64,000 nucleotides of DNA. Origin: Desulfuromonadaceae bacterium (GTDB taxonomy: Bacteria; Desulfobacterota; Desulfuromonadia; Geobacterales; Pseudopelobacteraceae). The DNA lies in assembly GCA_028712075.1 (NCBI GenBank), contig JAQTQX010000004.1, positions 162,038 to 226,037 of the forward strand, in the 5' to 3' direction. A program made the translations under genes and the position numbers. This document shows, in pieces, positions 24,622-33,809 of this stretch (position 1 is its first letter; each line of letters opens with the position of its first letter). Below the pieces are notes generated by a model. The model had not been told where the DNA came from and searched no databases. It was given only the letters and a program-made list of their open reading frames with translations.

Positions 24622-25829
24622 GCCGGCATCCTCACACTGAATTTTGATCCTATGCCTACCTGGCTTTCAACACTGATATCACCGCCAAGGCGTTTAATAA
24701 TGTTGTACGTGACCGCCAATCCAAGGCCAAGCCCCTTCCCAACATCTTTTGTGGTAAAAAAAGGATTCCAGATCTGGTCGATGGTCTCCTTGGGGATGCC
24801 GCAGCCGGTATCCCTGACCTCAAACTGTACTGTTGACGTATCGATCATGCGTGTGGAAATTTCCACAATACCTGCCCCATGGATCGCTTGATGTGCGTTC
24901 AGCAAAAGATTCAAGCACACTTGGCGAAGTCCGCTCGGATCGCCGATAACATCCGGTATGTCAGACTGGAAATTTGTCCGGATTTCGATCTTTTCGTAGC
25001 GGGATTTGTACCTTACAAGCTCCAGAACTTCGCTCAGCACATCATTTATGTCGACATTGCTGAGAGAGCCGTCTGACTTGCGGCTGAAGGAAAGCAGGCT
25101 GTCAATGATACCTTTGCAGCGGTACGATTCCCGAACGATTACCTGCAGATATTTTGGGAAATCATCAAACCGTCGATCTTCAGTCAGCGAGTTCTCCTCG
25201 GAAAAACGCCTGAGCAGGGCCTCCGCGTATCCCGCAACCGACGAGAGCGGGTTGTTGATCTCGTGGGCGACACCTGCCGCCAGGACGCCAATGCTGGAGA
25301 GTTTCTCTGCTTGCATCAGCTGGAGTTCCTGCAGACGTTTTTCCGTTACATCGCGAAGAAAAACGAGAGCACGTTTTTGTTCGCTTTTATTGTCCTCGAT
25401 CGGCGTCGCTGTAACATCAAAGTAACTGTCTTTCATGTCTGAGTTTTGAGACGTCATCGAGATTTCCACCCTTTCGCCTGCCAGGGCGCGTTCAACGGGA
25501 CAATCATGGGGAGCTGATTCATACTCCGGATGAAAGAGTTCACGGCATGAACAGCCAGGAAGGGTTTTTTGCGGAAAATACTGCGGACAAACATGATTTC
25601 GATGTTGCACCATACCGTTGTTATCATACACAATAACGCCGTCACTGATGGAATCAAACATGGCCTGAAGCTCGCTGCTTTTACTGCGCAGCCCGAGATT
25701 GGCCGCCTCCAGTTCGTGTATTTTCTGTTTAACCTCGGCATAAAAACCGATTTTTGAATTGTCCAGTCCAAGCAGCCGCTCAAGAGCCAATTCATCAATC
25801 TTTGCCCGAACAGCAGCCCTTCCCATCAA
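24609..25829 (-). CDS. Cys-PAS sensor histidine kinase
   Basis: 406 aa. Coiled coil, one PAS domain with conserved Cys segments HVCPQYFP, GCSCRELFHPE, HDCPVE, a PAC segment, HisKA GVAHEINNPLSSVAGYAEALL and HATPase (DTGCGIPKETIDQIWNPFFTTK, GLGLAVTYNIIKRLGG). No membrane segment: a cytosolic sensor. The PAS Cys pattern is shared with the kinase at 12475, pointing to a common signal such as redox state or a metal centre (inference). Overlaps the iron ADH stop by 4 nt; cognate regulator downstream. Confidence 0.93.
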   Translation of the reverse strand: MMGRAAVRAKIDELALERLLGLDNSKIGFYAEVKQKIHELEAANLGLRSKSSELQAMFDSISDGVIVYDNNGMVQHRNHVCPQYFPQKTLPGCSCRELFHPEYESAPHDCPVERALAGERVEISMTSQNSDMKDSYFDVTATPIEDNKSEQKRALVFLRDVTEKRLQELQLMQAEKLSSIGVLAAGVAHEINNPLSSVAGYAEALLRRFSEENSLTEDRRFDDFPKYLQVIVRESYRCKGIIDSLLSFSRKSDGSLSNVDINDVLSEVLELVRYKSRYEKIEIRTNFQSDIPDVIGDPSGLRQVCLNLLLNAHQAIHGAGIVEISTRMIDTSTVQFEVRDTGCGIPKETIDQIWNPFFTTKDVGKGLGLGLAVTYNIIKRLGGDISVESQVGIGSKFSVRMPACQK

Positions 25830-26992
25830 TAAGCCCTTTCCAGAATGCGCAGAAGGTCTTCTTCATCTGCTTCACGCGGAGAAGTGACAATACAGACATC
25901 CTTGAGCGCCTGACGCGCCAATTCCGGCAGATCCTCGCGCAGGACTCCGATACTGCGCAGGCTGCGCGGGGCACCGCTGGCCTCAAGAAGCGAGTCAAGC
26001 GTTTCCTGAATTCTTTCACTGGCGGCGCTAATATCGCCATTGGCACGGTGCCCAAGCCCCCAGGCAAGTTCCTGAAGTTTTTCGGTAACAACCGGAATGT
26101 CATATCGAATCACTTCCGGAAGTAAAATAGCATTGATACTGCCATGGTTCGCGTCATAGAGACCACCTATCGGGTGGGCGAGAGCATGGACGATACCAAG
26201 CATGGAATTGGAAAAAGCCATTCCAGCATGCAGGCTGGCTCGAGCGAGGTTCTCCAGATCTTCCGGTCTGCGTTCATGAACAGCATTTGCCAGGCTGCCT
26301 GACAGAAGCCGCAATGCCTTGATGGCATGGACATCTGTGAGAGTAGTGGAAGCAATCGAGAAAAAGGCTTCCATGGCATGACTCAAGGCATCGGTAGCGG
26401 TGGTACCGACATATTCATCCGGAAGCGTTGCCAGCGTGTCCGGGTCTGTCAGGCTGATATCCGGGGCAACACAGCGACTCATGATGCATATTTTACGAAG
26501 GTTCCCGGTATCGCTGATTATTGCAAACTGCGAAACATCAGAACCGGTGCCGCATGTCGTCGGGCAGAGAACCAAAGGTGGGAGGGGGCGAATGATACGG
26601 TCCGGTCCCTCGTAGTCACTAATTTCCCCTCCGTTTGATACAAGAATGGCGATCGCCTTCGCCGCATCCATGGAACTGCCACCACCAAGACCGACAATCA
26701 CATCAGCACCGTGGCGTAAATACTTCTTAACCCCTGTTTTCACCTCATGATCCTTGGGGTTCGGGGTTATTCCGTCAAAATAGATGAATTCGAGGTCAGC
26801 ATCAAGAAGGCTTCGCATGGCCAGATCAACCCAACCGGCGTGAAAAAGCCCCTTGTCGCTTACCAGAAATATTTTTTTGCCTCCAAGCCGGCGGGCGCAC
26901 TGACCCACCTGGCTTAACATGCCTCTGCCGAAAATTATTTCAGGAACTTCAAATTTATAATTATGCAATGTGCTGTTCCGATATATTTCCAT
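25826..26992 (-). CDS. Iron-containing alcohol dehydrogenase
   Basis: 388 aa from ATG 26992 (MEIYRNSTLHNYKFEVPEIIFGRG); an upstream start at 27148 adds 52 residues unlike the family. GLGGGSSMDAAKAIAI, CPTTCGTGSDVSQFAI, metal ligands in TTATDALSHAMEAF and IVHALAHPIGGLYDANHG. Oxidises or reduces short alcohols with NAD and Fe. It heads the operon with the kinase, regulator, moaA and MOSC genes. Closely similar in layout to the enzyme at 30081. A sigma-54 site on the minus strand lies at 27360-27376, leaving a 370-nt leader. Confidence 0.93.
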   Translation of the reverse strand: MEIYRNSTLHNYKFEVPEIIFGRGMLSQVGQCARRLGGKKIFLVSDKGLFHAGWVDLAMRSLLDADLEFIYFDGITPNPKDHEVKTGVKKYLRHGADVIVGLGGGSSMDAAKAIAILVSNGGEISDYEGPDRIIRPLPPLVLCPTTCGTGSDVSQFAIISDTGNLRKICIMSRCVAPDISLTDPDTLATLPDEYVGTTATDALSHAMEAFFSIASTTLTDVHAIKALRLLSGSLANAVHERRPEDLENLARASLHAGMAFSNSMLGIVHALAHPIGGLYDANHGSINAILLPEVIRYDIPVVTEKLQELAWGLGHRANGDISAASERIQETLDSLLEASGAPRSLRSIGVLREDLPELARQALKDVCIVTSPREADEEDLLRILERAY

Positions 26993-27347
26993 TACATGCC
27001 TTTCGTAGCAAGCCACTTTCATATCCCATACTGATAGAGAGAGGGAGTTATTTTTACAAGCAATGCTCGTGCCCAATACAGAACCAAGTTCTATGTTTTT
27101 TGATTTTTTCCGCATTCGTTCACTAATATTTATAAAAAACGGTACCACTCAATCTATATATCAATCGAATCCTTGTATCTGCGACAATTCTCCACGGTGT
27201 AGAACTCTGCCTCATAATAATATCATATAATAAATACAGTATGTTAGAAAATATGTCCCGTTTGTCTACACTTTCATACAACAAATAGCCCACCCCAATA
27301 TTTACCATAACACATTAATATCATTACAAAAAACCAGTGTTTTACTT

Positions 27348-27365
27348 TTGGCACTGCAGTTGCAA
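27348..27365 (+). promoter_or_regulatory. Sigma-54 promoter of the porin/DUF4242/AmiS operon
   Basis: TTGGCACTGCAGTTGCAA is a near-perfect -24/-12 promoter (GG 27350, GC 27362). The leader to the porin ATG is about 260 nt and contains ACCACCAG / GCTGGTG pairing near 27456-27480 but no known riboswitch. Region 26993-27347 is AT-rich and has TTTGTCTACA and TTGTATCTGCGACAA, possible activator sites. Confidence 0.85.
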
Positions 27366-27377
27366 AAGCTTCGCCAG
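27360..27377 (-). promoter_or_regulatory. Overlapping divergent sigma-54 promoter candidate
   Basis: Reading the minus strand, CTGGCGAAGCTTTTGCAA again has GG-N10-GC and shares the palindromic TTGCAA with the plus-strand promoter at 27348-27365. It points at the iron ADH operon. The -24 block (TGGCGA) is one step from consensus, so it is less certain than its partner. Confidence 0.55.
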
Positions 27378-27635
27378 CTGTGTAGGCATTATAAACCAAA
27401 TGGCGTGTGGCGAATCAAACCAAGACAAGCACATACGACTGGAGCGGTAATTTACCACCAGACACAAACAACCTTGCTGGTGAATACAAAATCTTGAGAA
27501 AGGAGCGGCCAATCATATTCAGCCACAGCGCCTAAGTAATAAGGTATTACCCAAAAAAATTGTGATGAGTGACCCTGTAAGTATGAACATGTCTGTTTTA
27601 AGGAACTAAATTAACTGGAAGAGAGGGGATGGATT

Positions 27636-28904
27636 ATGAAAAGTAGTACACTATTAACACTTGGACTTCTGGCAGCGTCTTCAATGATCGCAAGCACACC
27701 GGCGAATGCAGCAGTTGTTGTCGGAGGCCCAAACGGCTGGGAGTTCAGTACCGACGGCATTGTTGATCTGTTCTCGTACTACACGTCGACAGGGAAAGGG
27801 CCGGGCGCCGGCCATTCGTTAAGCCTGCTCAGTATCGGTGGCAACGAATCGGAAAGTGATCAGCGCTTTGGTACCGGTATCGGCCTGCTGCCGTCTGTCG
27901 TCGCCTTCAACGTCAAGGCTCCTACAACCAACGGCGTGGACTCGTCCGTCAGAGTCGGTATTTATCCCGCGCTTCAGAACAGCGCAAACGGCAATCGCTT
28001 CAACACAAACCCGAATATCGATTTTCGCGAATTCTTTTACACCGCTAAAGGATCAGCCGGCGAACTGCTCGTTGGTCGCGCCCTCAACCTTTATCAGGGT
28101 AAAAACATTCTCAATGACATGACGCTGCTGTCGGCAGGAGTTGTTCCCGGCGCCGCTTTTCAGGGCAACACAACGCTCGGCCATATCGGATACGGCTATC
28201 TCTATACCAATTTTGGCCCGCAGTTTCGCTATACCACACCGGATATGGGCGGAACCAAAGTGGCCGTCTCTATCGGCGAGCCGTACAAAGTAAGTGGCGA
28301 CACGACGAAAAGATCTTCGCCTCGTCTTGAGACAGAGGTTTCCTATGCCAATAAATTTGGTGACACTGCCGTTCAGGTATGGCTTTCCGGGTTGTATCAG
28401 AGTGGGGAACGTAGCAATGGAGATAAAATCAAGTCAACTGGTGCCGCATACGGAGCCAGCGCAACAATGAAGAACGGCCTCGGCCTAATGGGTTCAGGAT
28501 ATTACGGCAAAGGACTCGGCATGGTCAGCGTACAGGATGGCGACTTCCTTGGTTCGACCTCCATTGATGGCGCAGGAAAAGAGAGAACCCATTGGGGCTT
28601 CTTGGCTCAAGCCACCTACGCTCTGACCCCTGCGGTCACAGTGGGTGTTAATTACGGCCAGTCACGTCAGAATGAGAGCGACTACGACAAGATAGCTGTT
28701 GACTTGGCCAGCACCGGACCTACAGACACAATTAACGGTATTTCCCAAATAAAAACCCAGGGAGCGGCTACAGTATCAGTTACCTACGCTTTCAACAACT
28801 TCACCAAGTTTACCGCTGAATACACCAACGCCAAAAACACCTGGATGGATGGCGCAACCCAGAAATCAAATCAGTTTGCTCTCGGGTCAACATTTTTCTG
28901 GTAA
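27636..28904 (+). CDS. Outer-membrane porin-like beta-barrel protein
   Basis: 422 aa. Signal peptide MKSSTLLTLGLLAASSMIASTPANA with AxA cleavage; the mature part alternates hydrophobic/polar strands and ends with the outer-membrane signature phenylalanine-tryptophan (GSTFFW). No close family recognised. RBS GAGAGG before the ATG. Under sigma-54 control with DUF4242 and AmiS genes, it may be the outer-membrane path for an alcohol, aldehyde or amide (inference). Confidence 0.85.
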   Translation: MKSSTLLTLGLLAASSMIASTPANAAVVVGGPNGWEFSTDGIVDLFSYYTSTGKGPGAGHSLSLLSIGGNESESDQRFGTGIGLLPSVVAFNVKAPTTNGVDSSVRVGIYPALQNSANGNRFNTNPNIDFREFFYTAKGSAGELLVGRALNLYQGKNILNDMTLLSAGVVPGAAFQGNTTLGHIGYGYLYTNFGPQFRYTTPDMGGTKVAVSIGEPYKVSGDTTKRSSPRLETEVSYANKFGDTAVQVWLSGLYQSGERSNGDKIKSTGAAYGASATMKNGLGLMGSGYYGKGLGMVSVQDGDFLGSTSIDGAGKERTHWGFLAQATYALTPAVTVGVNYGQSRQNESDYDKIAVDLASTGPTDTINGISQIKTQGAATVSVTYAFNNFTKFTAEYTNAKNTWMDGATQKSNQFALGSTFFW

Positions 28905-28936
28905 CAGACAGCAGATATCCGGTTAAGGAGGCCATC

Positions 28937-29209
28937 ATGCCAAAGTATGTAATTGAACGTGAACTACCTGGGGCAGGACAATTACCGGCTGAAACATTAC
29001 AGGCAATTTCACAGAAATCCTGCAGTGTACTTACCGAACTTGGACCGCAGATTCAATGGGTACAAAGTTATGTGACCGACGACAAGATTTACTGTATTTA
29101 CATTGCGCCGAACAAGGAAATGGTACTTGAACACGCCAGACAAGGGGGATTCCCCGCCAACAGCGTTTCTGAAGTACGTACCATGATCGATCCGACCACA
29201 GCCGAATAA
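28937..29209 (+). CDS. DUF4242 protein
   Basis: 90 aa: MPKYVIERELPGAGQL, SQKSCSVLTELGPQIQWVQSYVTDDKIYCIYIAP, HARQGGFPANSV, VRTMIDPTTAE. This is the DUF4242 fold (ferredoxin-like, ligand-binding in some members). Function unknown. AAGGAGG upstream. Sits between porin and channel genes. Confidence 0.85.
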   Translation: MPKYVIERELPGAGQLPAETLQAISQKSCSVLTELGPQIQWVQSYVTDDKIYCIYIAPNKEMVLEHARQGGFPANSVSEVRTMIDPTTAE

Positions 29210-29220
29210 GTATCCCTTTG

Positions 29221-29250
29221 CTCCCCTCCCGGCAGCGACCGGGAGAGGGA
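29221..29250 (+). other. Intercistronic GC-rich hairpin
   Basis: CTCCC-CTCCCGG / CCGGGAGAGGGA forms a stable stem between the DUF4242 and AmiS/UreI genes with no T run, so an mRNA-stabilising or processing hairpin rather than a terminator. Confidence 0.5.
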
Positions 29251-29277
29251 CTGTAATTTAAATTTAAGGAGAGTGTC

Positions 29278-29808
29278 ATGACGTTAGCGCTACTTGTTTT
29301 GATCAGTATTATGTGGGTTCCGGTTGGTATGTTTTTTCTTGGGTATGGCGAGGTAAAAAGCACCGGTTTCGTCAGCGCCGTGGTTGGAACTATTGTCGTT
29401 ATTGGAGCAACTATTCAGGCGGCTGTATTCGCTGATCCCTTTACAGCTGGACTGCTGTTTGTTTTCGGTGTTCTGTATCTGCAAACGGGCCATGCCCTTC
29501 TGACCGGTGTGGAAGATTTGAGAACAGTTGGAAACGGAGCTCTCCTTGTCGGTATCGTCTGCGCAGTATACGCATTCCTTTATGCCACCGGCGGCGGCGT
29601 GAAGCCTGATGGTAAAACCATTATCAGTGTTGTTCCCTATCTGGCGTTTATGAATCTGACATTTGTTGTTATCTGCTTTACCGTTACCGGTGTGACCTAC
29701 GGCAAGATCAACCCCAAAGTTGCTGCAACCATGTTTATTGTCCTCAGTTTCACGTGCCTTCTGGCTCCGGCATTTGGTCTGATGGGTTATGGCAAGCTTC
29801 CGTTTTAG
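29278..29808 (+). CDS. AmiS/UreI family inner-membrane channel
   Basis: 176 aa with six predicted transmembrane helices (LALLVLISIMWVPVGMFFLG, TGFVSAVVGTIVVIGATIQA, AGLLFVFGVLYLQTGHALL and so on). The family moves urea or short amides across the inner membrane. No amidase or urease is nearby; together with the ADH genes the channel could pass small neutral alcohols or aldehydes (inference). AAGGAGA precedes the ATG. Confidence 0.85.
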   Translation: MTLALLVLISIMWVPVGMFFLGYGEVKSTGFVSAVVGTIVVIGATIQAAVFADPFTAGLLFVFGVLYLQTGHALLTGVEDLRTVGNGALLVGIVCAVYAFLYATGGGVKPDGKTIISVVPYLAFMNLTFVVICFTVTGVTYGKINPKVAATMFIVLSFTCLLAPAFGLMGYGKLPF

Positions 29809-29961
29809 TGATCTTATTTCGTTTTCATCCGGATATCTGATGGAAACCATTTAACAGATCTGTACTCGAAAGCGTGAATTCACAATAAACAGCCAGGACC
29901 CATTAGAGGGATGGCAACCGTAGCGGTAAAGCTACCAAGATAACGCGATACGAGAATAGAA

Positions 29962-29999
29962 CGGGGGTGCTTATTCGACAAGCACCCCCGTTTATTTTT
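29962..29999 (+). terminator. Rho-independent terminator after the AmiS gene
   Basis: 10-bp perfect stem CGGGGGTGCT / AGCACCCCCG with 9-nt loop followed by TTTATTTTTA. The 150 nt before it (29809-29961) contains small stems such as GTAGC/GCTAC but no recognised RNA. Confidence 0.92.
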
Positions 30000-30080
30000 A
30001 TGAGCAGACACACAAAATGTATTGATGAATATCAACGTGTGAGATAAAATATCGTTTTAGCTAACTAGCAGGGAGATGTC

Positions 30081-31241
30081 ATGGCAGAGGGTTTTGAACT
30101 GAGGAAGTTTGTGGCTCCTGAATTCATTTTCGGTGTGGGAGCGCGGCGTCTGGCCGGACGCTATGCCAAAAACCTGGGAGGCCGAAAAATCCTGGTCGTC
30201 TCCGATCCGGGTGTAGTGGCGGCCGGATGGACCGGAGATGTGACCGACAGCCTCGAAGCAGAAGGGTTGCCTTTTGCGCTGTTTACAGGGGTTTCATCCA
30301 ACCCCAAGGTTGATGAGATAATGGCAGGCGTCGCACTCTACCGATCGGAACGATGCAATGTAATTATAGCAGTAGGTGGCGGCAGCCCCATCGATTGCGC
30401 CAAGGGTATCGGTATTGTCACTTCCAACGACAGGCACATCCTGCAGTTCGAAGGAGTAGATATGGTAAAGCTGCCGATACCTCCTCTGATTTGCGTTCCG
30501 ACCACCGGAGGGACCTCAGCTGATGTCTCGCAGTTCGTCATTATCAGCAATCCGCTCGAAAAGGTCAAATTTGCCATCATCAGCAAATCCGTCGTCCCCG
30601 ACCTGGCATTAATCGACCCGGCCACCCTGACCACCATGGACTCCTATCTCACTGCCTGCACCGGCCTTGACGCTCTGACCCACGCCATAGAGGCTTACGT
30701 TTCGACGGCCCGTTCAGCGATGACCGATCTGCACGCCATTGAGGCAATCCGCCTGATCTCTTCGAATCTCCTCCCCTCCATTGCAAACCTCGACGACCTG
30801 GAGTTGCGCAGCAATGTTATGCAGGGAAGTCTGCAGGCGGGACTGGCCTTTTCCAATGCCATCCTGGGGGCTACTCACGCCATGGCCCATAGCTTGGGCG
30901 GGGCTCTCGATATCGCTCACGGCGAGTGCAATGCCATCCTGCTCGACCACGTCATCGCCTTCAATCTGCCTGCAGCGCCGGAGCGTTTTGAGCATATTGC
31001 CGAGGCGATGGGACTCGACCTGCGCGGGATGGGCTCCGGTCAAAAAAAATCGGCCCTGCTCAATCACATCAGAGAATTGAAGTCTGCGGTAGGTATTGTC
31101 CGAACGTTGAACGAGCTGGGTGTGAGTCGCTGCGATATGAACTTCCTCACCGACCACGCCATGAAAGATCCCTGCATGGCGACCAATCCGAGAAAAGCGT
31201 CTCAGAGAGATATTGAGGTAGTATATGAAGAATCGCTCTGA
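30081..31241 (+). CDS. Iron-containing alcohol dehydrogenase
   Basis: 386 aa. AVGGGSPIDCAKGIGIV, VPTTGGTSADVSQFVII, metal region CTGLDALTHAIEAYVS and GATHAMAHSLGGALDIAHGECNA: the Fe-ADH family with its His and Asp ligands. Similar overall to 25826-26992, so probably a paralogue for another alcohol. The next gene, a hybrid kinase, starts inside its last codons. ATG with AGGGAG upstream. No own sigma-54 site seen; transcription start is unknown. Confidence 0.93.
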   Translation: MAEGFELRKFVAPEFIFGVGARRLAGRYAKNLGGRKILVVSDPGVVAAGWTGDVTDSLEAEGLPFALFTGVSSNPKVDEIMAGVALYRSERCNVIIAVGGGSPIDCAKGIGIVTSNDRHILQFEGVDMVKLPIPPLICVPTTGGTSADVSQFVIISNPLEKVKFAIISKSVVPDLALIDPATLTTMDSYLTACTGLDALTHAIEAYVSTARSAMTDLHAIEAIRLISSNLLPSIANLDDLELRSNVMQGSLQAGLAFSNAILGATHAMAHSLGGALDIAHGECNAILLDHVIAFNLPAAPERFEHIAEAMGLDLRGMGSGQKKSALLNHIRELKSAVGIVRTLNELGVSRCDMNFLTDHAMKDPCMATNPRKASQRDIEVVYEESL

Positions 31242-32865
31242 CACCCCTGACTCGTTGGAGGTGCTGCAGAAAAAACTGGCCGGATTTGGTGAATACTCTG
31301 TCCGCAAAACCTATTACCCCGAATTGCAGCAGCGGCTTGAGGACCTGCGCGAGAGCGAAGAGTTTCTCAAGAATATAGTCGACAATATTCCTGCCATGGT
31401 CTTCGTGAAAGATGCGGTTGAACTCCGTTATGTCGCCTTAAACAAGGCTGGCGAGGAACTGCTAGGTTACTCACGGGAAGAACTGCTGGGTAAAAACGAC
31501 CGTGATATTTTTCCTGAAGAGCAGGCGGCATTCTTCACCCGGAAAGACCGGGAAGTGCTTGAACGGGGCGATCTGCTTGAAATCCCGGAAGAGATGGCAA
31601 AAACAAGATCAGGTGACGACCGCATCTTGCGCGTCAAGAAGATCCCGCTTTTTGATAACGGGGGAAATGCCCGTTACCTGTTGGGCATTGCTGAAGACAT
31701 TACCGATCGCAAACATTTGGAAGAGCAGCTTTTACAGTCTCAGAAAATGGACGCGATCGGACAACTGGCCGGAGGGGTGGCCCATGATTTCAATAACATC
31801 CTTATGGTGATCATGGGCTATGGCAACATGTTGAGCAGAGATTTCGCACTGGACTCCCCTCAGAAGGAGAAACTGGAGCGTATCATTGAAGCTGCGGATA
31901 AAGCTGCACAGTTGACCCGAAGCTTGCTGACGTTCAGCCGCAAACAGGAAATACAAACCAGGGTTGCCAACCTGAATGATGTTGTGCGGCAGGTTCAGAA
32001 ATTTCTCGTCAGGATCATCGGAGAAGACGTTCAACTTACATCGCAACTCGATAGTACCGAACCGCTGGTCAATATCGACAGCGGCCAGATCGAACAGGTT
32101 CTGGTCAATCTGGCCACAAATGCTCGCGACGCCATGCCGAAAGGTGGCCAACTGACCATCAGGACCGGACTGCTGGATATCGATGCATCTTTTGTTCAAG
32201 CCAACGGCTATGGTAAACCGGGGCGTTATGCCCTGATATCAATATCTGATTCCGGCATCGGGATGGACGAAAAGACCAAAAGCAGGATCTTTGAACCTTT
32301 TTTTACCACCAAGGAGGTGGGCAAGGGGACCGGACTCGGCATGGCGATTGTGTACGGGATCATCAAGCATCATCACGGCTTTATTAATGTGTACAGTGAA
32401 CCGCAGATCGGCACCACTTTCCGCATCTATATCCCCCTGATCGAGATGGAACAGGCAACGGATGTGGAGATCTTCACTTCAGCACCGTCGAAAGGTGGAA
32501 CGGAGTCTATTCTTGTCGCCGAGGATGACGCTACCGTTCTAACGCTCACACAGGAAGTCCTCACCAGTTTCGGGTACACAGTTATTCCTGCCAAGGACGG
32601 ACAGGACGCCGTTGAAAAATTCAGGGAGCACCGAGATACAGTCAAGCTCATCCTGATGGATATCATCATGCCCCAAAAAAACGGCAAGGAAGCGTTTTAC
32701 GAAATCAGACTGCTTGATCCCGACGTAAAGATCATCTATTTCAGCGGCTACACCATGGATATCATTCAGGGCCAAGGCGTATTTGATGAAGAAACTGAAC
32801 TTATCATGAAGCCGGTCCAACCCCTTGAACTGCTGCGGAAGGTGCGGGATCTACTTGACAGGTAA
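31225..32865 (+). CDS. PAS hybrid histidine kinase with C-terminal receiver
   Basis: 546 aa. PAS (about 45-160: IVDNIPAMVFVKDA), HisKA LAGGVAHDFNNILMVIMGYG, HATPase (DSGIGMDEKTKSRIFEPFFTTKEVGKGTGLGMAIVYGIIKHHHG), receiver domain (SILVAEDDATVLTL, LILMDIIMPQKNG, KPVQPLE). Cytosolic. Overlaps the ADH gene by 17 nt, pairing each of two iron ADHs in the window with its own kinase. Output partner unknown. Confidence 0.92.
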   Translation: MKNRSDTPDSLEVLQKKLAGFGEYSVRKTYYPELQQRLEDLRESEEFLKNIVDNIPAMVFVKDAVELRYVALNKAGEELLGYSREELLGKNDRDIFPEEQAAFFTRKDREVLERGDLLEIPEEMAKTRSGDDRILRVKKIPLFDNGGNARYLLGIAEDITDRKHLEEQLLQSQKMDAIGQLAGGVAHDFNNILMVIMGYGNMLSRDFALDSPQKEKLERIIEAADKAAQLTRSLLTFSRKQEIQTRVANLNDVVRQVQKFLVRIIGEDVQLTSQLDSTEPLVNIDSGQIEQVLVNLATNARDAMPKGGQLTIRTGLLDIDASFVQANGYGKPGRYALISISDSGIGMDEKTKSRIFEPFFTTKEVGKGTGLGMAIVYGIIKHHHGFINVYSEPQIGTTFRIYIPLIEMEQATDVEIFTSAPSKGGTESILVAEDDATVLTLTQEVLTSFGYTVIPAKDGQDAVEKFREHRDTVKLILMDIIMPQKNGKEAFYEIRLLDPDVKIIYFSGYTMDIIQGQGVFDEETELIMKPVQPLELLRKVRDLLDR

Positions 32866-32928
32866 CGGTCTGCCTGTCCTGTTTAATACTGAATTGAACA
32901 AATTCACGTAATGGCTACCAAAAATTTC

Positions 32929-32955
32929 CCTCCCCCCGCTGGAGGGGGAGAGTGC
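32929..32955 (+). other. GC-rich hairpin downstream of the hybrid kinase
   Basis: CCCTCCCCCCGC / GGAGGGGGAG type stem typical of dispersed intergenic hairpins in such genomes; may end transcription of the kinase gene, though no clear T run follows. Confidence 0.4.
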
Positions 32956-33065
32956 AAAAGCGGTGGATTGGTTCTAATTAGAAGTATAAACAAATATCCT
33001 ATATCATTTTACATGTGTAAATTTCTTTCGCTTTTTGTATTTGTTTGGAGTAGAATTGTTATCAA

Positions 33066-33077
33066 TCAAACGTTTGA
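33066..33077. promoter_or_regulatory. Putative TetR operator upstream
   Basis: Perfect 12-bp palindrome TCAAACGTTTGA 38 nt before the TetR start codon. A related imperfect palindrome lies just after the gene (33737-33752), supporting autoregulation and control of the next small gene. Confidence 0.55.
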
Positions 33078-33114
33078 ATGACAATGTTGCAGAATTGAGT
33101 AAAGGGGTTCATAG

Positions 33115-33705
33115 GTGGCTGACAATGACTGTCGTAACAACCTGATTTCAGCAGCAACCCCGTTGTTTGCTGCAAAGGGATTATACGGGGTAAGTGTGCG
33201 CGAACTGGCCACTGCTGCGGGTGTAAATCTTTCCATGGTATCGTACTATTTTGGTGGCAAAGAGGGACTCTATGCAGCCGTACTAACGGAGCAGTTTGCC
33301 ATTTTGGGCAAGCTTGAAGATATCGCACAGATGGAAATAGACACACTTCAAAAATTTGAACTGTATGTACGCGCTACGGTTTCCCGCTATCGCAAGAACC
33401 CGTATCTGCTCAAATTTTATACCAGTGAACTGACTAATCCCACTGCCAGTTTTGAGATAATCATAAAACCGGCGATCAAAAAAGTGGTGCAGATGTTAAT
33501 GGATACCTTCACCTACGGTCTTTCCCATGAAAAATTCAGGGAGGGCTTGAATCCCTCCGATACGGTACTGGCCTTGGCCGGGATGATCAATTTCTATTTT
33601 TTGCTTGAACCGGCAACTGCTGAACTGGTCGATCACTCACCGAAGCGAGACGAACAATTGATCAGGAATATTATGGATATATTTACAAGAGGGATTCTTA
33701 GGTAA
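33115..33705 (+). CDS. TetR-family transcriptional regulator
   Basis: 196 aa, GTG start with AAAGGGG upstream. N-terminal HTH LISAATPLFAAKGLYGVSVRELATAAGVNLSMVSYYFGGKEGLYAAVL is a textbook TetR domain; the C-terminal ligand domain (FELYVRATVSRYRKNPYLLKFY) resembles the DUF1956/CecR-type group. Effector unknown. Palindromes flank the gene. Confidence 0.92.
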   Translation: MADNDCRNNLISAATPLFAAKGLYGVSVRELATAAGVNLSMVSYYFGGKEGLYAAVLTEQFAILGKLEDIAQMEIDTLQKFELYVRATVSRYRKNPYLLKFYTSELTNPTASFEIIIKPAIKKVVQMLMDTFTYGLSHEKFREGLNPSDTVLALAGMINFYFLLEPATAELVDHSPKRDEQLIRNIMDIFTRGILR

Positions 33706-33736
33706 ACGGCTGGGTGTTTTTTTATGCATGGGATAT

Positions 33737-33752
33737 AAACGAACGTTTGTTT
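33737..33752. promoter_or_regulatory. Putative TetR operator downstream
   Basis: AAACGAACGTTTGTTT, a 16-bp palindrome with one mismatched pair, shares the AACGTTTG core with the site at 33066. It precedes the 57-aa zinc-ribbon gene by about 58 nt. Confidence 0.5.
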
Positions 33753-33809
33753 GAATGAACGCATGAAACGGACGAATAAAAACATCACAAGAACTAAAAG
33801 GAGATAACT

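Noticed and set aside
29880..29961. Structured-looking segment before the terminator at 29962, considered as a GEMM-type riboswitch
   Set aside because: The core blocks of c-di-GMP or related riboswitches are not in the right order, and it lies after the AmiS gene just before a terminator; likely only the 3' end of that transcript.
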